Assembly (NCBI GenBank): GCA_017468115.1
Contig: JAFUJS010000010.1
Location: forward strand, 1 to 52,517
Length of the DNA stretch: 52,517 bases
Reading direction: 5' to 3'
Source: Clostridia bacterium
GTDB lineage: Bacteria > Bacillota_A > Clostridia > Oscillospirales > CAG-272
In this document: positions 24,411-33,221 of the stretch, in pieces
How positions within the stretch are numbered: the first letter of the stretch is position 1
Layout: each line of letters begins with the position of its first letter
Position numbers and translations under genes: made by a program
The notes under the pieces: generated by a model
Database searches by the model: none
Told to the model about the DNA's origin: nothing
Seen by the model: the letters and a program-made list of their open reading frames with translations, nothing else

Positions 24411-25370
24411 TTATTTCTCCTTGTAATATATTCCTTGAAAGGTGCCTCTTCTGAAAAGCTCCTTATCAATATCATTAATAACCATAACCTTTTTTCTGCT
24501 CCAAAGAGGCGCTATCAGCTCGCTCTCCACCCCGTCGCCTGTAACCCTTTCGATTACCGTGTCGGGCGGTAAAAGCTCCAGCTGGTCGCACACAATGCCA
24601 ACGTATTCGTCCTTTTCCAAAGGAGTATACTCTCCTGCCTCAAAAAGCTTGGCAAGGCGTGTGCCCTTAAGAACGTGAAGAAGGTGTATTTTTACCACGT
24701 CGGGATGCAAATTAGCGACACTCCTTGCGGTGTTTTTCATATTTTCACTATTTTCCGTCGGCAAGCCGTTTATGATATGAATGCCGATTTTTACGTTGGG
24801 CGCGCCCTTTCGCAGACGATAAAAGCAATCCTCAAATTCGCTAAAGCTGTGGCATCTATTTATAAGGGTAGCCACCTTATCATCCGAGGTTTGCAGCCCA
24901 AGCTCCACCGTCACGGGGATTTTCCTGCTAAGCTCATCAAGCACAGCTATCTTTTCATCCTCAAGGCAGTCGGCACGTGTTGCGATATCTACCATCACAG
25001 CACCCTCAAATTCAGACACGTGGTTGAGTATTTTCCTAAAGTTGTCCACATCTGTGTAGGAATTTGTGTATGCCTGAAGGTATGGTATAAAGCTATCAAG
25101 CTCCCATTTGCCCTTTAGCTTTTCTATGCCCTCCGAATACTGCTCCTTGGCAGGCTTAAGGGTGTCAATTGTGCGTGCACCGCTGCCGCCCGAGCAATAA
25201 ATGCAACCCCCATACCCACGTCTGCCATCAATGTTAGGACAAGTAAAGCCGAGGTCCAGAGGAATTTTGCCGCACTTCTTACCGAAGGTATGCCTCAGAT
25301 AATAGTCGTATGTATAGTATCTTTTGTTTGTGTCGGTATACTTATATGGGTTCTTGTCAACCTGCGACAT
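24411..25370 (-). CDS. TIGR01212-family radical SAM protein (YhcC-like)
   Basis: 319 residues. The Fe-S/SAM cysteines are in the wide-spaced Elp3-like arrangement: FTCPNIDGRRGYGGCIYC. Further family traits: YYLRHTFGKK near the start, LQAYTNSYTDVD, IATRADCLEDE, ELGLQTSDD and HIINGLPTE. Function of the family is not settled; E. coli YhcC belongs here. Two-gene operon with the DUF4886 hydrolase. ATG 25370 preceded by GGTGAG. Confidence 0.85.
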   Translation of the reverse strand: MSQVDKNPYKYTDTNKRYYTYDYYLRHTFGKKCGKIPLDLGFTCPNIDGRRGYGGCIYCSGGSGARTIDTLKPAKEQYSEGIEKLKGKWELDSFIPYLQAYTNSYTDVDNFRKILNHVSEFEGAVMVDIATRADCLEDEKIAVLDELSRKIPVTVELGLQTSDDKVATLINRCHSFSEFEDCFYRLRKGAPNVKIGIHIINGLPTENSENMKNTARSVANLHPDVVKIHLLHVLKGTRLAKLFEAGEYTPLEKDEYVGIVCDQLELLPPDTVIERVTGDGVESELIAPLWSRKKVMVINDIDKELFRRGTFQGIYYKEK

Positions 25371-25395
25371 TATCTCACCTACCCCTCACCACATA

Positions 25396-25424
25396 ATTTT
25401 ACTACATTTTAATTAATATTGCAA
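25396..25424 (-). promoter_or_regulatory. Promoter of the radical SAM/DUF4886 operon
   Basis: Minus strand TTGCAA (25424-25419), 17-bp spacer, TAAAAT (25401-25396). Confidence 0.6.
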
Positions 25425-25458
25425 TACAAATCGGCACAAATATTTATATAAAAAGCAC

Positions 25459-25487
25459 TTGACAAATGTTTTTTCTTAGTGTATAAT
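25459..25487 (+). promoter_or_regulatory. Promoter of tRNA-Thr
   Basis: TTGACA (25459-25464), 17-bp spacer, TATAAT (25482-25487): perfect consensus, tRNA begins 12 bases later. Confidence 0.9.
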
Positions 25488-25498
25488 AGTTTCGCTAC

Positions 25499-25574
25499 GC
25501 TACTATGGCTCAGTTGGTAGAGCACATCCTTGGTAAGGATGAGGTCATCGGTTCGATTCCGATTAGTAGCTCCA
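25499..25574 (+). tRNA. tRNA-Thr (anticodon GGT)
   Basis: 76 bases with encoded CCA. Acceptor GCTACTA/TAGTAGC, discriminator T; anticodon stem CATCC/GGATG with loop TTGGTAA; T-arm ATCGG-TTCGATT-CCGAT. Confidence 0.97.
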
Positions 25575-25580
25575 AAAAAC

Positions 25581-25609
25581 GGCAGACCTCGGTCTGCCTT
25601 TTTTGTTTT
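25581..25609 (+). terminator. Terminator after tRNA-Thr
   Basis: GGCAGACC-TC-GGTCTGCC followed by TTTTTTGTTTT. Confidence 0.9.
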
Positions 25610-25615
25610 ATAAAA

Positions 25616-25650
25616 TAAAAAGGCTTGCGTTTTTTGCAAGCCTTTTGCTT
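25616..25650 (-). terminator. Terminator after the MGS-like gene
   Basis: AAAGGCTTGC / GCAAGCCTTT around a T-rich loop, with A-rich DNA on the downstream side (T-run on the minus strand). Confidence 0.75.
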
Positions 25651-26106
25651 TTAGAAGTTTCTCTTCTTTTTCTTACGAAGATTATATTCTGAACGGGGAT
25701 TGATAATCTCACGATAATCAAGATCGCCACGCTCAAGAGCGGTAACAATGGTTTCTGCCGTTGCAATGTTTGTGGCAAGAAGCACGTTGTGAACATCGCA
25801 AAGCCTTAAAAGATTTTGCTCAACCATAAATCTATTGCTGTAAAAATCGTCCATTTGCGGTGTGTTAGCACGGAAATAGAAAAGAATATCTATTTCGTCA
25901 AATGAAATTCTTGAAGCAATCTGCTGTTCTCCACCAAGCTCACCCGAAAGAAGCTTTTCTATCTTTAAGCCCGTAGCATCAGAAATGTATGCGCCTGTTG
26001 TGCTTGTAGCGCATATGGAATGCTTGCTGAGTATTCCACAATATGCAATGCAAAACTGAGTAATCAGTTCTTTTTTGGTATCATCTGCAATAATAGCAAT
26101 TTCCAA
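25651..26106 (-). CDS. Methylglyoxal-synthase-fold protein lacking catalytic residues
   Basis: 151 residues. Clear homology to MgsA along the domain: IAIIADDTKKELITQFC, HSICATSTTGAYISDATGL, LLSGELGGEQQIASRIS and LLATNIATAETI. From memory of the E. coli enzyme, residues that make methylglyoxal from dihydroxyacetone phosphate are changed: the catalytic base Asp (GGDQQ) is Glu60, the FF.DP Asp is lost (FYFRAN), the phosphate-site ATGTTG is ATSTTG, and the His of the PHD loop is gone, with a longer insert there. The basic tail RKKKKRN is unusual. So ligand binding or regulation is likelier than catalysis. Start: TTG at 26106 with AGGGGGG 8 bases upstream; no ATG is well placed. Confidence 0.75.
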   Translation of the reverse strand: MEIAIIADDTKKELITQFCIAYCGILSKHSICATSTTGAYISDATGLKIEKLLSGELGGEQQIASRISFDEIDILFYFRANTPQMDDFYSNRFMVEQNLLRLCDVHNVLLATNIATAETIVTALERGDLDYREIINPRSEYNLRKKKKRNF

Positions 26107-26145
26107 GGTTAGCACCCCCCTAAAACAGGTTATCGTTCCTGTCTT

Positions 26146-26175
26146 ATAATAACATATTTTTTCCACTCTTGTCAA
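26146..26175 (-). promoter_or_regulatory. Promoter of the MGS-like gene
   Basis: Minus strand TTGACA (26175-26170), 18-bp spacer, TATTAT (26151-26146). A small ACAGG/CCTGT hairpin follows in the leader. Confidence 0.65.
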
Positions 26176-26262
26176 TGATATGTCAACATTTTTTAATATT
26201 TTTGCACAAAAATTTTTTCGGGGAAGGGCTTTTTTACACCCCTCTTCGTAAAATTGCACAAA

Positions 26263-27792
26263 TTACTCTACACATTTGCCGTTTTCCCACATACCTTCAA
26301 TCTTGTCGCCCGACTTGAAGGTATAGATGCCGAAGCCGTGTCTTTTTCCTTCCTTAAACTCGCCCTCGTAAACATCTCCGTTAGCCATAGTCTCCTTGCC
26401 GTAGCCATCACGCTTGTCCGCAAGATAGCCACCCTCGTAGCTTCCGCCTGTGCCGTAAACGTACTTGCCTGCGCCCTCTCTCTTACCGTTTACATACTCG
26501 CCCTCGTAGTAGCTGCCGTCTGTAAAGCTTTCCTTGCCAAAGCCGTTACGCTTATCGTTCTTGTACTCGCCCACAAAGGTAGTGCCGTCCTTATAATAGT
26601 AAGTGCCAAAGCCGTTTCTTAAGCCGTCCTTATACTCGCCCTCGAAGCTATCGCCCGAGGCATACTGCTCCTTACCATGACCGTTTCTTCTGCCACCCTT
26701 GTACTCACCCTCGTAGTAGCAGCCGTTTTTGTAGGTGTATTTACCAAAGCCGCTTTTGGAATCTTCCTCAAAGTTACCCTCGTACATGTCGCCGTTTCCG
26801 TAGGTTTCTATGCCGTAGCCATGTCTTTTGCCGTCTAAATATTCGCCGTCGTATGTGCCGCCGCTGGCATAGGTTTCTCTGCCCTTGCCGCTACGCTTGC
26901 CGTTCAAATAATTACCAACGTAGATACAGCCGTTTGAGTAATAGTATTTACCCTCGCCATTTCTCTTGCCGTCCTTGTAAATACCCTCAAACTTGTCTCC
27001 GCCTATGTAGGTTTCAACACCGTAGCCGTTTCTTATATCGTCTACATACTCGCCCTCGAAGGTGTCGCCGTTTTCGTAAACGTACTTGCCTGCACCGTTT
27101 CTTGAGCCGTTTTGATAGTTACCCTCATATCTGTCGCCGTTTTTGAAGGTTTCAACGCCATAGCCGTTCTTTGCGCCATTCTTGTACTCGCCCTCATAGG
27201 TGCAGCCGTTTGCGTATGTGAAAATGCCACGGCCATCTCTTTTGCCGTTTACAAACATACCCTCATATTTGTCGCCGCTTGTAAATTCCTCTATGCCATA
27301 GCCGTTTCTTACATCGTCTACATATTCGCCGTTATAGGTGTTGCCGCTTGTACTTGTATAAACGCCTGCGCCGTTTCTCTTGCCGTTTTTGAACTCGCCC
27401 TCATATTTGTCGCCGCTTTCAAAGGTGAAAACGCCTTGTCCGCAAAGCTTGTTTTCTTTAAATCCGCCTACATAAACATCTCCGTTTGCAAAGCGCATGG
27501 TGCCATTGCCTGTCCTTACGCCCTCAACAAAATCGCCCTCATAAACACTGCCGTCTGACATTTCGTACTTTCCGGTGCCGTGAGGAAGATTGTTTTCAAA
27601 GCTGCCTGTATAAACACTGCCGGACGGAAGGGTAAGCACGCCAAAGCCCTGCTGTACATTATTTACCCATTCGCCCTCATATTTTTTTCCGTTTGCCCAA
27701 ATATATGTGCCGTTGCCGTGAGGAACGCCATTTTCAACCTCGCCCTCATAAACATCGCCATTATCAAGCATAACCTTTGTATATTCTGCCAT
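26263..27792 (-). CDS. Protein made almost entirely of about 22 MORN repeats
   Basis: 509 residues, essentially 22 back-to-back 23-residue MORN units with the pattern Y-E-G-E-[YF]-x-[ND]-G-x-[RK]-[NH]-G-x-G-x-[YF]-x-x-x-[ND]-G. No signal peptide, membrane helix or extra domain; first unit begins at residue 11 or so. MORN arrays form elongated beta-hairpin sheets and often act as membrane-lipid or protein scaffolds (for example in eukaryotic phosphatidylinositol kinases); bacterial free-standing arrays are poorly characterised. Start ATG 27792 has AAGGAG nearby, 9 bases upstream. Monocistronic, divergent from the pyr operon. Confidence 0.88.
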   Translation of the reverse strand: MAEYTKVMLDNGDVYEGEVENGVPHGNGTYIWANGKKYEGEWVNNVQQGFGVLTLPSGSVYTGSFENNLPHGTGKYEMSDGSVYEGDFVEGVRTGNGTMRFANGDVYVGGFKENKLCGQGVFTFESGDKYEGEFKNGKRNGAGVYTSTSGNTYNGEYVDDVRNGYGIEEFTSGDKYEGMFVNGKRDGRGIFTYANGCTYEGEYKNGAKNGYGVETFKNGDRYEGNYQNGSRNGAGKYVYENGDTFEGEYVDDIRNGYGVETYIGGDKFEGIYKDGKRNGEGKYYYSNGCIYVGNYLNGKRSGKGRETYASGGTYDGEYLDGKRHGYGIETYGNGDMYEGNFEEDSKSGFGKYTYKNGCYYEGEYKGGRRNGHGKEQYASGDSFEGEYKDGLRNGFGTYYYKDGTTFVGEYKNDKRNGFGKESFTDGSYYEGEYVNGKREGAGKYVYGTGGSYEGGYLADKRDGYGKETMANGDVYEGEFKEGKRHGFGIYTFKSGDKIEGMWENGKCVE

Positions 27793-27823
27793 ATTTAGCT
27801 CCTTAAGTGATAGTTTCCAATAT

Positions 27824-27852
27824 ATTCTAACATATACACGTGCACATGTCAA
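27824..27852 (-). promoter_or_regulatory. Promoter of the MORN gene
   Basis: Minus strand TTGACA (27852-27847), 17-bp spacer, TAGAAT (27829-27824). Confidence 0.75.
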
Positions 27853-27896
27853 CGCATGCGTGCATAAAAAACTTAAAAATAGTTAGTAATAATATA

Positions 27897-27925
27897 TTGA
27901 CAAATTAGATATCTTCTGCTATAAT
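27897..27925 (+). promoter_or_regulatory. Promoter of the pyr operon
   Basis: TTGACA (27897-27902), 17-bp spacer, TATAAT (27920-27925): perfect consensus, start expected near 27932. Confidence 0.9.
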
Positions 27926-27931
27926 ACATTA

Positions 27932-28047
27932 TGATCTTTAAGGTCGATACAGAGATGTCGACAAGATTTGTAATTTTATAGCCAAGCCTACATCTGTGAT
28001 GTAGCGGGTTTTTGTGCAATCTTGTCGCAGGACAAGATTTTTTTATT
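27932..28047 (+). promoter_or_regulatory. PyrR-type attenuator in the pyr leader
   Basis: Three competing structures can be read. (1) An anti-antiterminator: stem GTCGATA (27943-27949) / TGTCGAC (27956-27962) with hexaloop CAGAGA, which fits the CNGNGA loop of PyrR binding sites, plus a lower stem ATCTT/AAGAT (27934-27938, 27963-27967) and a 5'-side bulge TAAG. (2) An antiterminator: CGACAAGATT (27959-27968) with AATCTTGTCG (28018-28027). (3) An intrinsic terminator: AATCTTGTC (28018-28026) / GACAAGATT (28031-28039) then T-run. Structures 1 and 3 exclude 2, as in Bacillus pyr control, where UMP-loaded PyrR stabilises structure 1. A separate hairpin CTACATC/GATGTAG sits between (27988-28004). 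PyrR itself is not in the window. Confidence 0.65.
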
Positions 28048-28067
28048 ACTATGAGGAGGGCTTACAA

Positions 28068-29270
28068 ATGAGAAATTATACTAATTTTTCCGTTGATGAA
28101 CAATTTGTAAGTGCCATGCTTCCCGATAGCACTGCTTTTGCTAATTCCAATATTGTTATTTTTCCCGGTTTTTGTGATGTGCATGTTCACTTCAGAGAGC
28201 CGGGCTTTTCTTATAAAGAGACCGTTTTGACAGGCTCTCTTTCCGCAGCAAACGGTGGCTATACAGATGTATGCACTATGCCAAATCTAAATCCTGTGCC
28301 AGATAGCGTCGATAGCATCAAGGCGCAGCTGGATATTATAAAAAAGGATGCCAAAATCGGCGTTTACCCCTATGGCTCTATAACCGTTAATCAGGACGGG
28401 GCGGTGCTTAGCGACCTTGAGGGTATGAGGGAGCTTGCTGTTGCCTATTCCGACGACGGGCGTGGAGTGCAAAGCGACCAGATGATGGAGGAGGCAATGA
28501 AAAGGGCTAAGGCTCTTGATAAAATCATTGTTGCCCATTGTGAAATAAACGACCTTCTTAAGGGCGGCTACATCCACGATGGAGAGTTTGCACGCCTTAA
28601 CGGAATGAAGGGTATTTGCTCCGAGAGTGAATGGGGACAGATAAAGAGAGATATTGAGCTTGTTAAGAAAACGGGCTGTAAATACCACGTTTGCCATATC
28701 TCCACCAAGGAAAGCGTGGAGCTTATAAGACAGGCAAAGGCTGACGGGGTCGATATTACCTGTGAAACAGGACCCCACTACCTCGTCTTTAACGATATGA
28801 TGCTTAAGGATGAGGGTAGGTTTAAGATGAACCCACCTATAAGGAGTGAGGCGGACAGGCTTGCTCTTATAGAAGGAATAAAGGACGGTACAATTGATAT
28901 GATTGCCACCGACCACGCTCCACACAGCGCCGAGGAAAAGTCCCTGGGTCTTAAGGACAGTAAGATGGGCGTTGTTGGACTTGAAACTGCATTTGCGGTT
29001 ATGTACACACACCTTGTAAAAACAGGAGAGATTACCTTAGAAATGCTAATTGACCTTCTCTGCTACAACGCAAGGGAAAGGTTCAAGCTTCCTCTTGGAA
29101 ATTCCTATACTGTATTTGACCTTGACAAGAAATTCAAGGTTGACCCCGCTGACTTTATGTCAATGGGCAAGGCAACCCCCTTTGAGGGCATGGAGCTTTA
29201 TGGCGAATGCCTGCTTACGGTAAAGGACGGCAAGGCAGTGGTTGCCAACCATAAAATTGTTAATAATTAA
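28068..29270 (+). CDS. pyrC: Dihydroorotase
   Basis: 400 residues. Cyclises carbamoyl-aspartate to dihydroorotate. Zinc ligands in FCDVHVHFREPG (the DxHxHxRxP motif), AHCEIND, HVCHIST and ATDHAPH; KETV holds upstream binding residues. The length and HFREPG form fit the class I (PyrC/allantoinase-like) type. Start ATG 28068 has GAGGAGG 8 bases upstream; a GTG further upstream would lie in the attenuator terminator and is rejected. First gene of the operon. Confidence 0.93.
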   Translation: MRNYTNFSVDEQFVSAMLPDSTAFANSNIVIFPGFCDVHVHFREPGFSYKETVLTGSLSAANGGYTDVCTMPNLNPVPDSVDSIKAQLDIIKKDAKIGVYPYGSITVNQDGAVLSDLEGMRELAVAYSDDGRGVQSDQMMEEAMKRAKALDKIIVAHCEINDLLKGGYIHDGEFARLNGMKGICSESEWGQIKRDIELVKKTGCKYHVCHISTKESVELIRQAKADGVDITCETGPHYLVFNDMMLKDEGRFKMNPPIRSEADRLALIEGIKDGTIDMIATDHAPHSAEEKSLGLKDSKMGVVGLETAFAVMYTHLVKTGEITLEMLIDLLCYNARERFKLPLGNSYTVFDLDKKFKVDPADFMSMGKATPFEGMELYGECLLTVKDGKAVVANHKIVNN

Positions 29271-29300
29271 GTGAAGATAAATGAAGGAGAAAAAAAGAAG

Positions 29301-32300
29301 ATGGCAAAAAGAACAGATATCAAAAGAGTTATGATTATCGGCTCAGGCCCTATCGTTATCGGTCAGGCGGCTGAGTTTGACTATGCAGGCACACAGGCGT
29401 GTCTTGCGCTTAAGGAGGAAGGCTACGAGGTTATTCTTGTAAACTCCAACCCTGCTACAATTATGACCGACACAGTTATCGCTGATAAGGTATATATGGA
29501 GCCGCTTACACTTGAATATGTGGCTAAGATTATAAGACACGAGCGTCCAGACGCTATCGTTCCCGGTATTGGCGGACAGACAGGTCTTAACCTTGCTATG
29601 CAGCTTGAAAAGAAGGGCATTTTGAAGGAAAACGGCGTTGAGCTTCTCGGCACAAGCTCCAAGAGTATTGAAAGAGCCGAGGACAGAGAGCTGTTCAAGG
29701 AGCTTTGTCAGGAAATTGGCGAGCCTGTTATTCCTTCCGAAATTGCTAACAATATGGACGAGGCTATGGCAGCTATCGAAAAGATTGGCTTCCCTGTTGT
29801 TTTGCGTCCTGCATTTACCCTTGGCGGCACAGGCGGCGGCTTTGCTTACAACATGGAAGAATATGTGGAGCTTGCTGAGGGCGCACTTGCTGCATCCCCT
29901 GTTCATCAGGTGCTTGTAGAAAAGAGCGTTAAGGGCTTTAAAGAAATTGAGTTTGAGGTTATGCGTGATGGCGAGGACAACGCAATCACAATCTGTGGCA
30001 TGGAAAACATCGACCCTGTTGGTGTTCACACAGGCGACTCCTTGGTTGTTGCTCCAATCCTTACACTAAACGAGCACGACCACAAGATGCTCAACGACAG
30101 CGCAATTAAGCTTATCAAGGCTCTTAAGATTTCCGGCGGCTGTAACGTACAGTTTGCTCTTAACCCAACCACCAGCGAATATTACCTAATCGAGGTTAAC
30201 CCAAGAGTTTCTCGTTCCTCTGCTCTTGCCTCAAAGGCAAGCGGCTACCCAATTGCAAGAGTTACTGCTAAGGTTGCTCTCGGTATGACTCTTGACGAGA
30301 TTGAGGTTGCAGGAACAAAGGCTTCCTTCGAGCCAAGCCTTGATTATATCGTTGCAAAATTCCCACGCTTCCCATTTGACAAATTTACAACTGTTCCAAA
30401 CAAGCTTGGCACACAAATGAAGGCAACAGGCGAGTGCATGGGCATCGGCTCCAACCTTGAGGAGTGCCTCTTAAAGTCTGCAAGAAGCCTTGAAATTGGT
30501 GTTTGCCACCTTCATATGGCTAAGTTTGACGAATGGACCACAGAGCAAATTAAGGAATATATAAATGAATTCCACGACGACAACGCATTTGCAATTTGCG
30601 AGCTTCTTCGCCGTGGCATAACAACAGGCGAGCTTCATCAGATTACAAAAATTACAGAGTTTTTCCTAAAGTCCTTTGAAAAGATAGTTAAGATGGAAAA
30701 AGCTCTTTCTGACAATGTAAATAATGTAGCTCTTCTTAAGGAAGCTAAGGAAATGGGCTTTAGCGATAAGTATATTGCTAAGCTTTGGGGCACAAACGAA
30801 AGGGCTGTTTACACATTCCGCCACGAAAACGGAATTATCCCTAACTTCAAGATGGTTGATACAGCTCACGTTGGTGCATACACACCTTACTTCTACTCCT
30901 CATATCAAGGCAAGAATCAGTCCATTCTTACAGACAAGAAGAAAATTATCGTTCTTGGCGCAGGTCCTATCCGTATCGGTCAGGGTGTTGAGTTTGACTA
31001 CTCTACCGTTCACGCAGTAAAGACTATTAAGGAGTCAGGCTACGAGGCTATTATAATTAACAACAACCCCGAAACAGTTTCCACCGACTACACAACCTCA
31101 GACAAGCTCTATTTTGAGCCGCTTACAGTTGAGGATGTTATGGAGGTTATTGAATACGAAAAGCCTGACGGCGTTATCGCATCCCTTGGCGGACAGACTG
31201 CAATTAACCTTGCCGCACCTCTTTACGAGCGTGGCGTTAAGCTTATCGGCACAGACTGTCAGGCTATTGACAGGGCTGAAAACCGTGATACCTTTGAAAA
31301 GATTCTTGAGGAGCTTAATATTCCTCAGCCAAAGGGTCAGGCTGTAACAAACATAGAGGACGGCGTTAAGGTTGCCGCTATGGTTGGCTACCCTGTGCTT
31401 GTTCGTCCTTCCTTCGTGCTTGGCGGTAGAGCTATGCAGCTTGTTGCCAACGAGGAGCAGCTAAGACATTACCTGAGAACTGCCGTTGAAATCGACGTAG
31501 ACAAGCCTGTGCTTGTTGACCACTACATCAGAGGTAAAGAGGTTGAGGTTGACGCAATCTGCGACGGACACGACGTATTCGTTGCAGGTATTATGGAGCT
31601 TGTTGAGAGAACAGGCGTTCACTCCGGCGACTCCATAAGCGTATATCCATCCTTCTCCATCTCCGACAAGGTTAAGGGCAAAATCCTTACCTACTCAAAG
31701 AAGCTTGGTCTTGGCATTGGCATTGTTGGTCTTTTCAACATTCAGTTTATTGTTGACTCAAACGACGATGTATATATTATCGAGGTTAACCCACGTTCCT
31801 CAAGAACAGTTCCGTTCCTCTCCAAGTCCACAGGCTACAGCCTTGCTGACATTGCAACAGAGGTTATTCTCGGCAAATCCTTGAAGGAGCTTGGCATCTT
31901 CGACCTTTACCCACAGGAAAAGAAGAGATGGTACTGCAAGGTTCCTGTATTCTCCTACAAGAAGATTAGCGGTGTTGACGCTTACCTCAGCCCTGAAATG
32001 AAATCAACAGGCGAGGCAATCGGCTACGACGATACACTTAACCGTGCATTCTATAAGGCTCTTCAGGCATCCGGCATGCAGCTTCAAAACTATGGTACAG
32101 TTTTGGTTACTGTTGCTGACAGCGACAAGGATGAGGCACTACCTCTTATCCGCCGCTTCTACAACCTTGGCTTTAACATCGAGGCTACCGAGGGCACAGC
32201 TAAGTTTTTGAAGGAGCACGGAATCAGAACAAGAGTTAAGAAGAAGATTGGCTCAGGCTCCAGCGATATTCCGGAGTCTATGCGTCAGGGACATATCGCT

Positions 32301-32483
32301 TATGTTATCAACACCAGCGACGGACAGGACGATGCGTCCAATCAAAACCAAAAGGACGGCTACCAAATCCGCCACTTGGCTATCGAGAACAACATTTCTC
32401 TCTTTACCTCACTTGACACAGTAAGAATTTTGCTTGATGTTCTTGAGGAAATCACACTTACAATTTCTACCATTGATGCATAA
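29301..32483 (+). CDS. carB: Carbamoyl phosphate synthase large subunit
   Basis: 1060 residues, full length. Two ATP-grasp halves: first half starts MIIGSGPIVIGQAAEFDYAG, second repeats IVLGAGPIRIGQGVEFDYS near residue 550; both contain the PRSSR/PRVSR-type Mg/ATP sites (EVNPRVSRSSAL, EVNPRSSRTVPF). The C-terminal allosteric MGS-like domain is about 930-1060 and lies within a normal length. Start ATG 29301 has AAGGAG 12 bases upstream. The small glutaminase subunit carA is not next to it or elsewhere in the window. Confidence 0.96.
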   Translation: MAKRTDIKRVMIIGSGPIVIGQAAEFDYAGTQACLALKEEGYEVILVNSNPATIMTDTVIADKVYMEPLTLEYVAKIIRHERPDAIVPGIGGQTGLNLAMQLEKKGILKENGVELLGTSSKSIERAEDRELFKELCQEIGEPVIPSEIANNMDEAMAAIEKIGFPVVLRPAFTLGGTGGGFAYNMEEYVELAEGALAASPVHQVLVEKSVKGFKEIEFEVMRDGEDNAITICGMENIDPVGVHTGDSLVVAPILTLNEHDHKMLNDSAIKLIKALKISGGCNVQFALNPTTSEYYLIEVNPRVSRSSALASKASGYPIARVTAKVALGMTLDEIEVAGTKASFEPSLDYIVAKFPRFPFDKFTTVPNKLGTQMKATGECMGIGSNLEECLLKSARSLEIGVCHLHMAKFDEWTTEQIKEYINEFHDDNAFAICELLRRGITTGELHQITKITEFFLKSFEKIVKMEKALSDNVNNVALLKEAKEMGFSDKYIAKLWGTNERAVYTFRHENGIIPNFKMVDTAHVGAYTPYFYSSYQGKNQSILTDKKKIIVLGAGPIRIGQGVEFDYSTVHAVKTIKESGYEAIIINNNPETVSTDYTTSDKLYFEPLTVEDVMEVIEYEKPDGVIASLGGQTAINLAAPLYERGVKLIGTDCQAIDRAENRDTFEKILEELNIPQPKGQAVTNIEDGVKVAAMVGYPVLVRPSFVLGGRAMQLVANEEQLRHYLRTAVEIDVDKPVLVDHYIRGKEVEVDAICDGHDVFVAGIMELVERTGVHSGDSISVYPSFSISDKVKGKILTYSKKLGLGIGIVGLFNIQFIVDSNDDVYIIEVNPRSSRTVPFLSKSTGYSLADIATEVILGKSLKELGIFDLYPQEKKRWYCKVPVFSYKKISGVDAYLSPEMKSTGEAIGYDDTLNRAFYKALQASGMQLQNYGTVLVTVADSDKDEALPLIRRFYNLGFNIEATEGTAKFLKEHGIRTRVKKKIGSGSSDIPESMRQGHIAYVINTSDGQDDASNQNQKDGYQIRHLAIENNISLFTSLDTVRILLDVLEEITLTISTIDA

Positions 32484-32492
32484 GGACAAGAA

Positions 32493-33221
32493 ATGAAGGA
32501 CTTAATTTTTACAATTTCAACTAACAAAAAAATCGCTAAGAACACCTATGAAATGGTGCTTCTTGGCGATACAAGCGACATAAAATGCGGTCAGTTTGTA
32601 AATATCAAGCTTGATGGCTTCTATCTCCGCCGTCCAATCTCCGTTTGCTGTGTTGAGGGTAATGCCCTGACACTGATTTACAAGGTAGTTGGTCAAGGCA
32701 CAGAGGCTATGGCGCAAATGGGCGCAGGCACCGAGCTTTTGGTGCTTACAGGGCTTGGCAACGGCTACGACACCTCAAAGAGCGGTGAAAAGCCTCTTCT
32801 TGTGGGCGGTGGCGCAGGCGTGCCCCCTATGTATGAGCTTTGCCGTCAGCTTGTGGCACAGGGCAAAAAGCCCTCTGTTATTCTCGGCTTTGGCTCAGCT
32901 GATGAAATATTTTACGAAAACGAATTTAAAGCTCTTGGTGCTACAACCTATGTAACAACCGTTGATGGCACCTATGGTGTAAAGGGCTTTGTTACAGATG
33001 CCTTTGATATGGTGGACTACACCTACTTCTACACCTGCGGTCCTGAGCCAATGCTCAAGGCGGTTTACAGCAAGAGCAACACAAGCGGACAGTTTAGCTT
33101 TGAGGAAAGAATGGGCTGTGGCTTTGGCGCTTGCATGGGCTGCTCCTGCAAGACAAAGTACGGAAACAAGCGCATTTGCAAGGACGGACCTGTGCTTGAA
33201 AAGGAGGAGATTATATGGTAA
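32493..33221 (+). CDS. pyrK: Dihydroorotate dehydrogenase electron-transfer subunit
   Basis: 242 residues. FAD-binding RRPISVCC, NAD-site GGGAGVPPMYEL, and a C-terminal [2Fe-2S] cluster motif CGFGACMGCSC...ICKDGP. Pairs with PyrD to make the NAD-linked class 1B enzyme. Its end overlaps the pyrD start by 7 bases. Confidence 0.93.
   Translation: MKDLIFTISTNKKIAKNTYEMVLLGDTSDIKCGQFVNIKLDGFYLRRPISVCCVEGNALTLIYKVVGQGTEAMAQMGAGTELLVLTGLGNGYDTSKSGEKPLLVGGGAGVPPMYELCRQLVAQGKKPSVILGFGSADEIFYENEFKALGATTYVTTVDGTYGVKGFVTDAFDMVDYTYFYTCGPEPMLKAVYSKSNTSGQFSFEERMGCGFGACMGCSCKTKYGNKRICKDGPVLEKEEIIW

Noticed and set aside
27112..27558. 148-residue plus-strand ORF in the MORN gene
   Set aside because: A repeat-derived shadow caused by the periodic MORN coding sequence.
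27932..28047. T-box or metabolite riboswitch in the pyr leader
   Set aside because: No T-box sequence (AGGGTGG.ACCGCG) and no aptamer core recognised; the competing stems are better explained by PyrR attenuation.
28014..28067. Upstream GTG start for pyrC
   Set aside because: It would place coding sequence across the attenuator terminator, and the ATG at 28068 has a near-perfect ribosome binding site.
28287..29012. 241-residue minus-strand ORF within pyrC
   Set aside because: Antisense shadow of a clearly functional dihydroorotase.
29343..30029. 228-residue minus-strand ORF within carB
   Set aside because: Antisense shadow; carB is unmistakable across this region.
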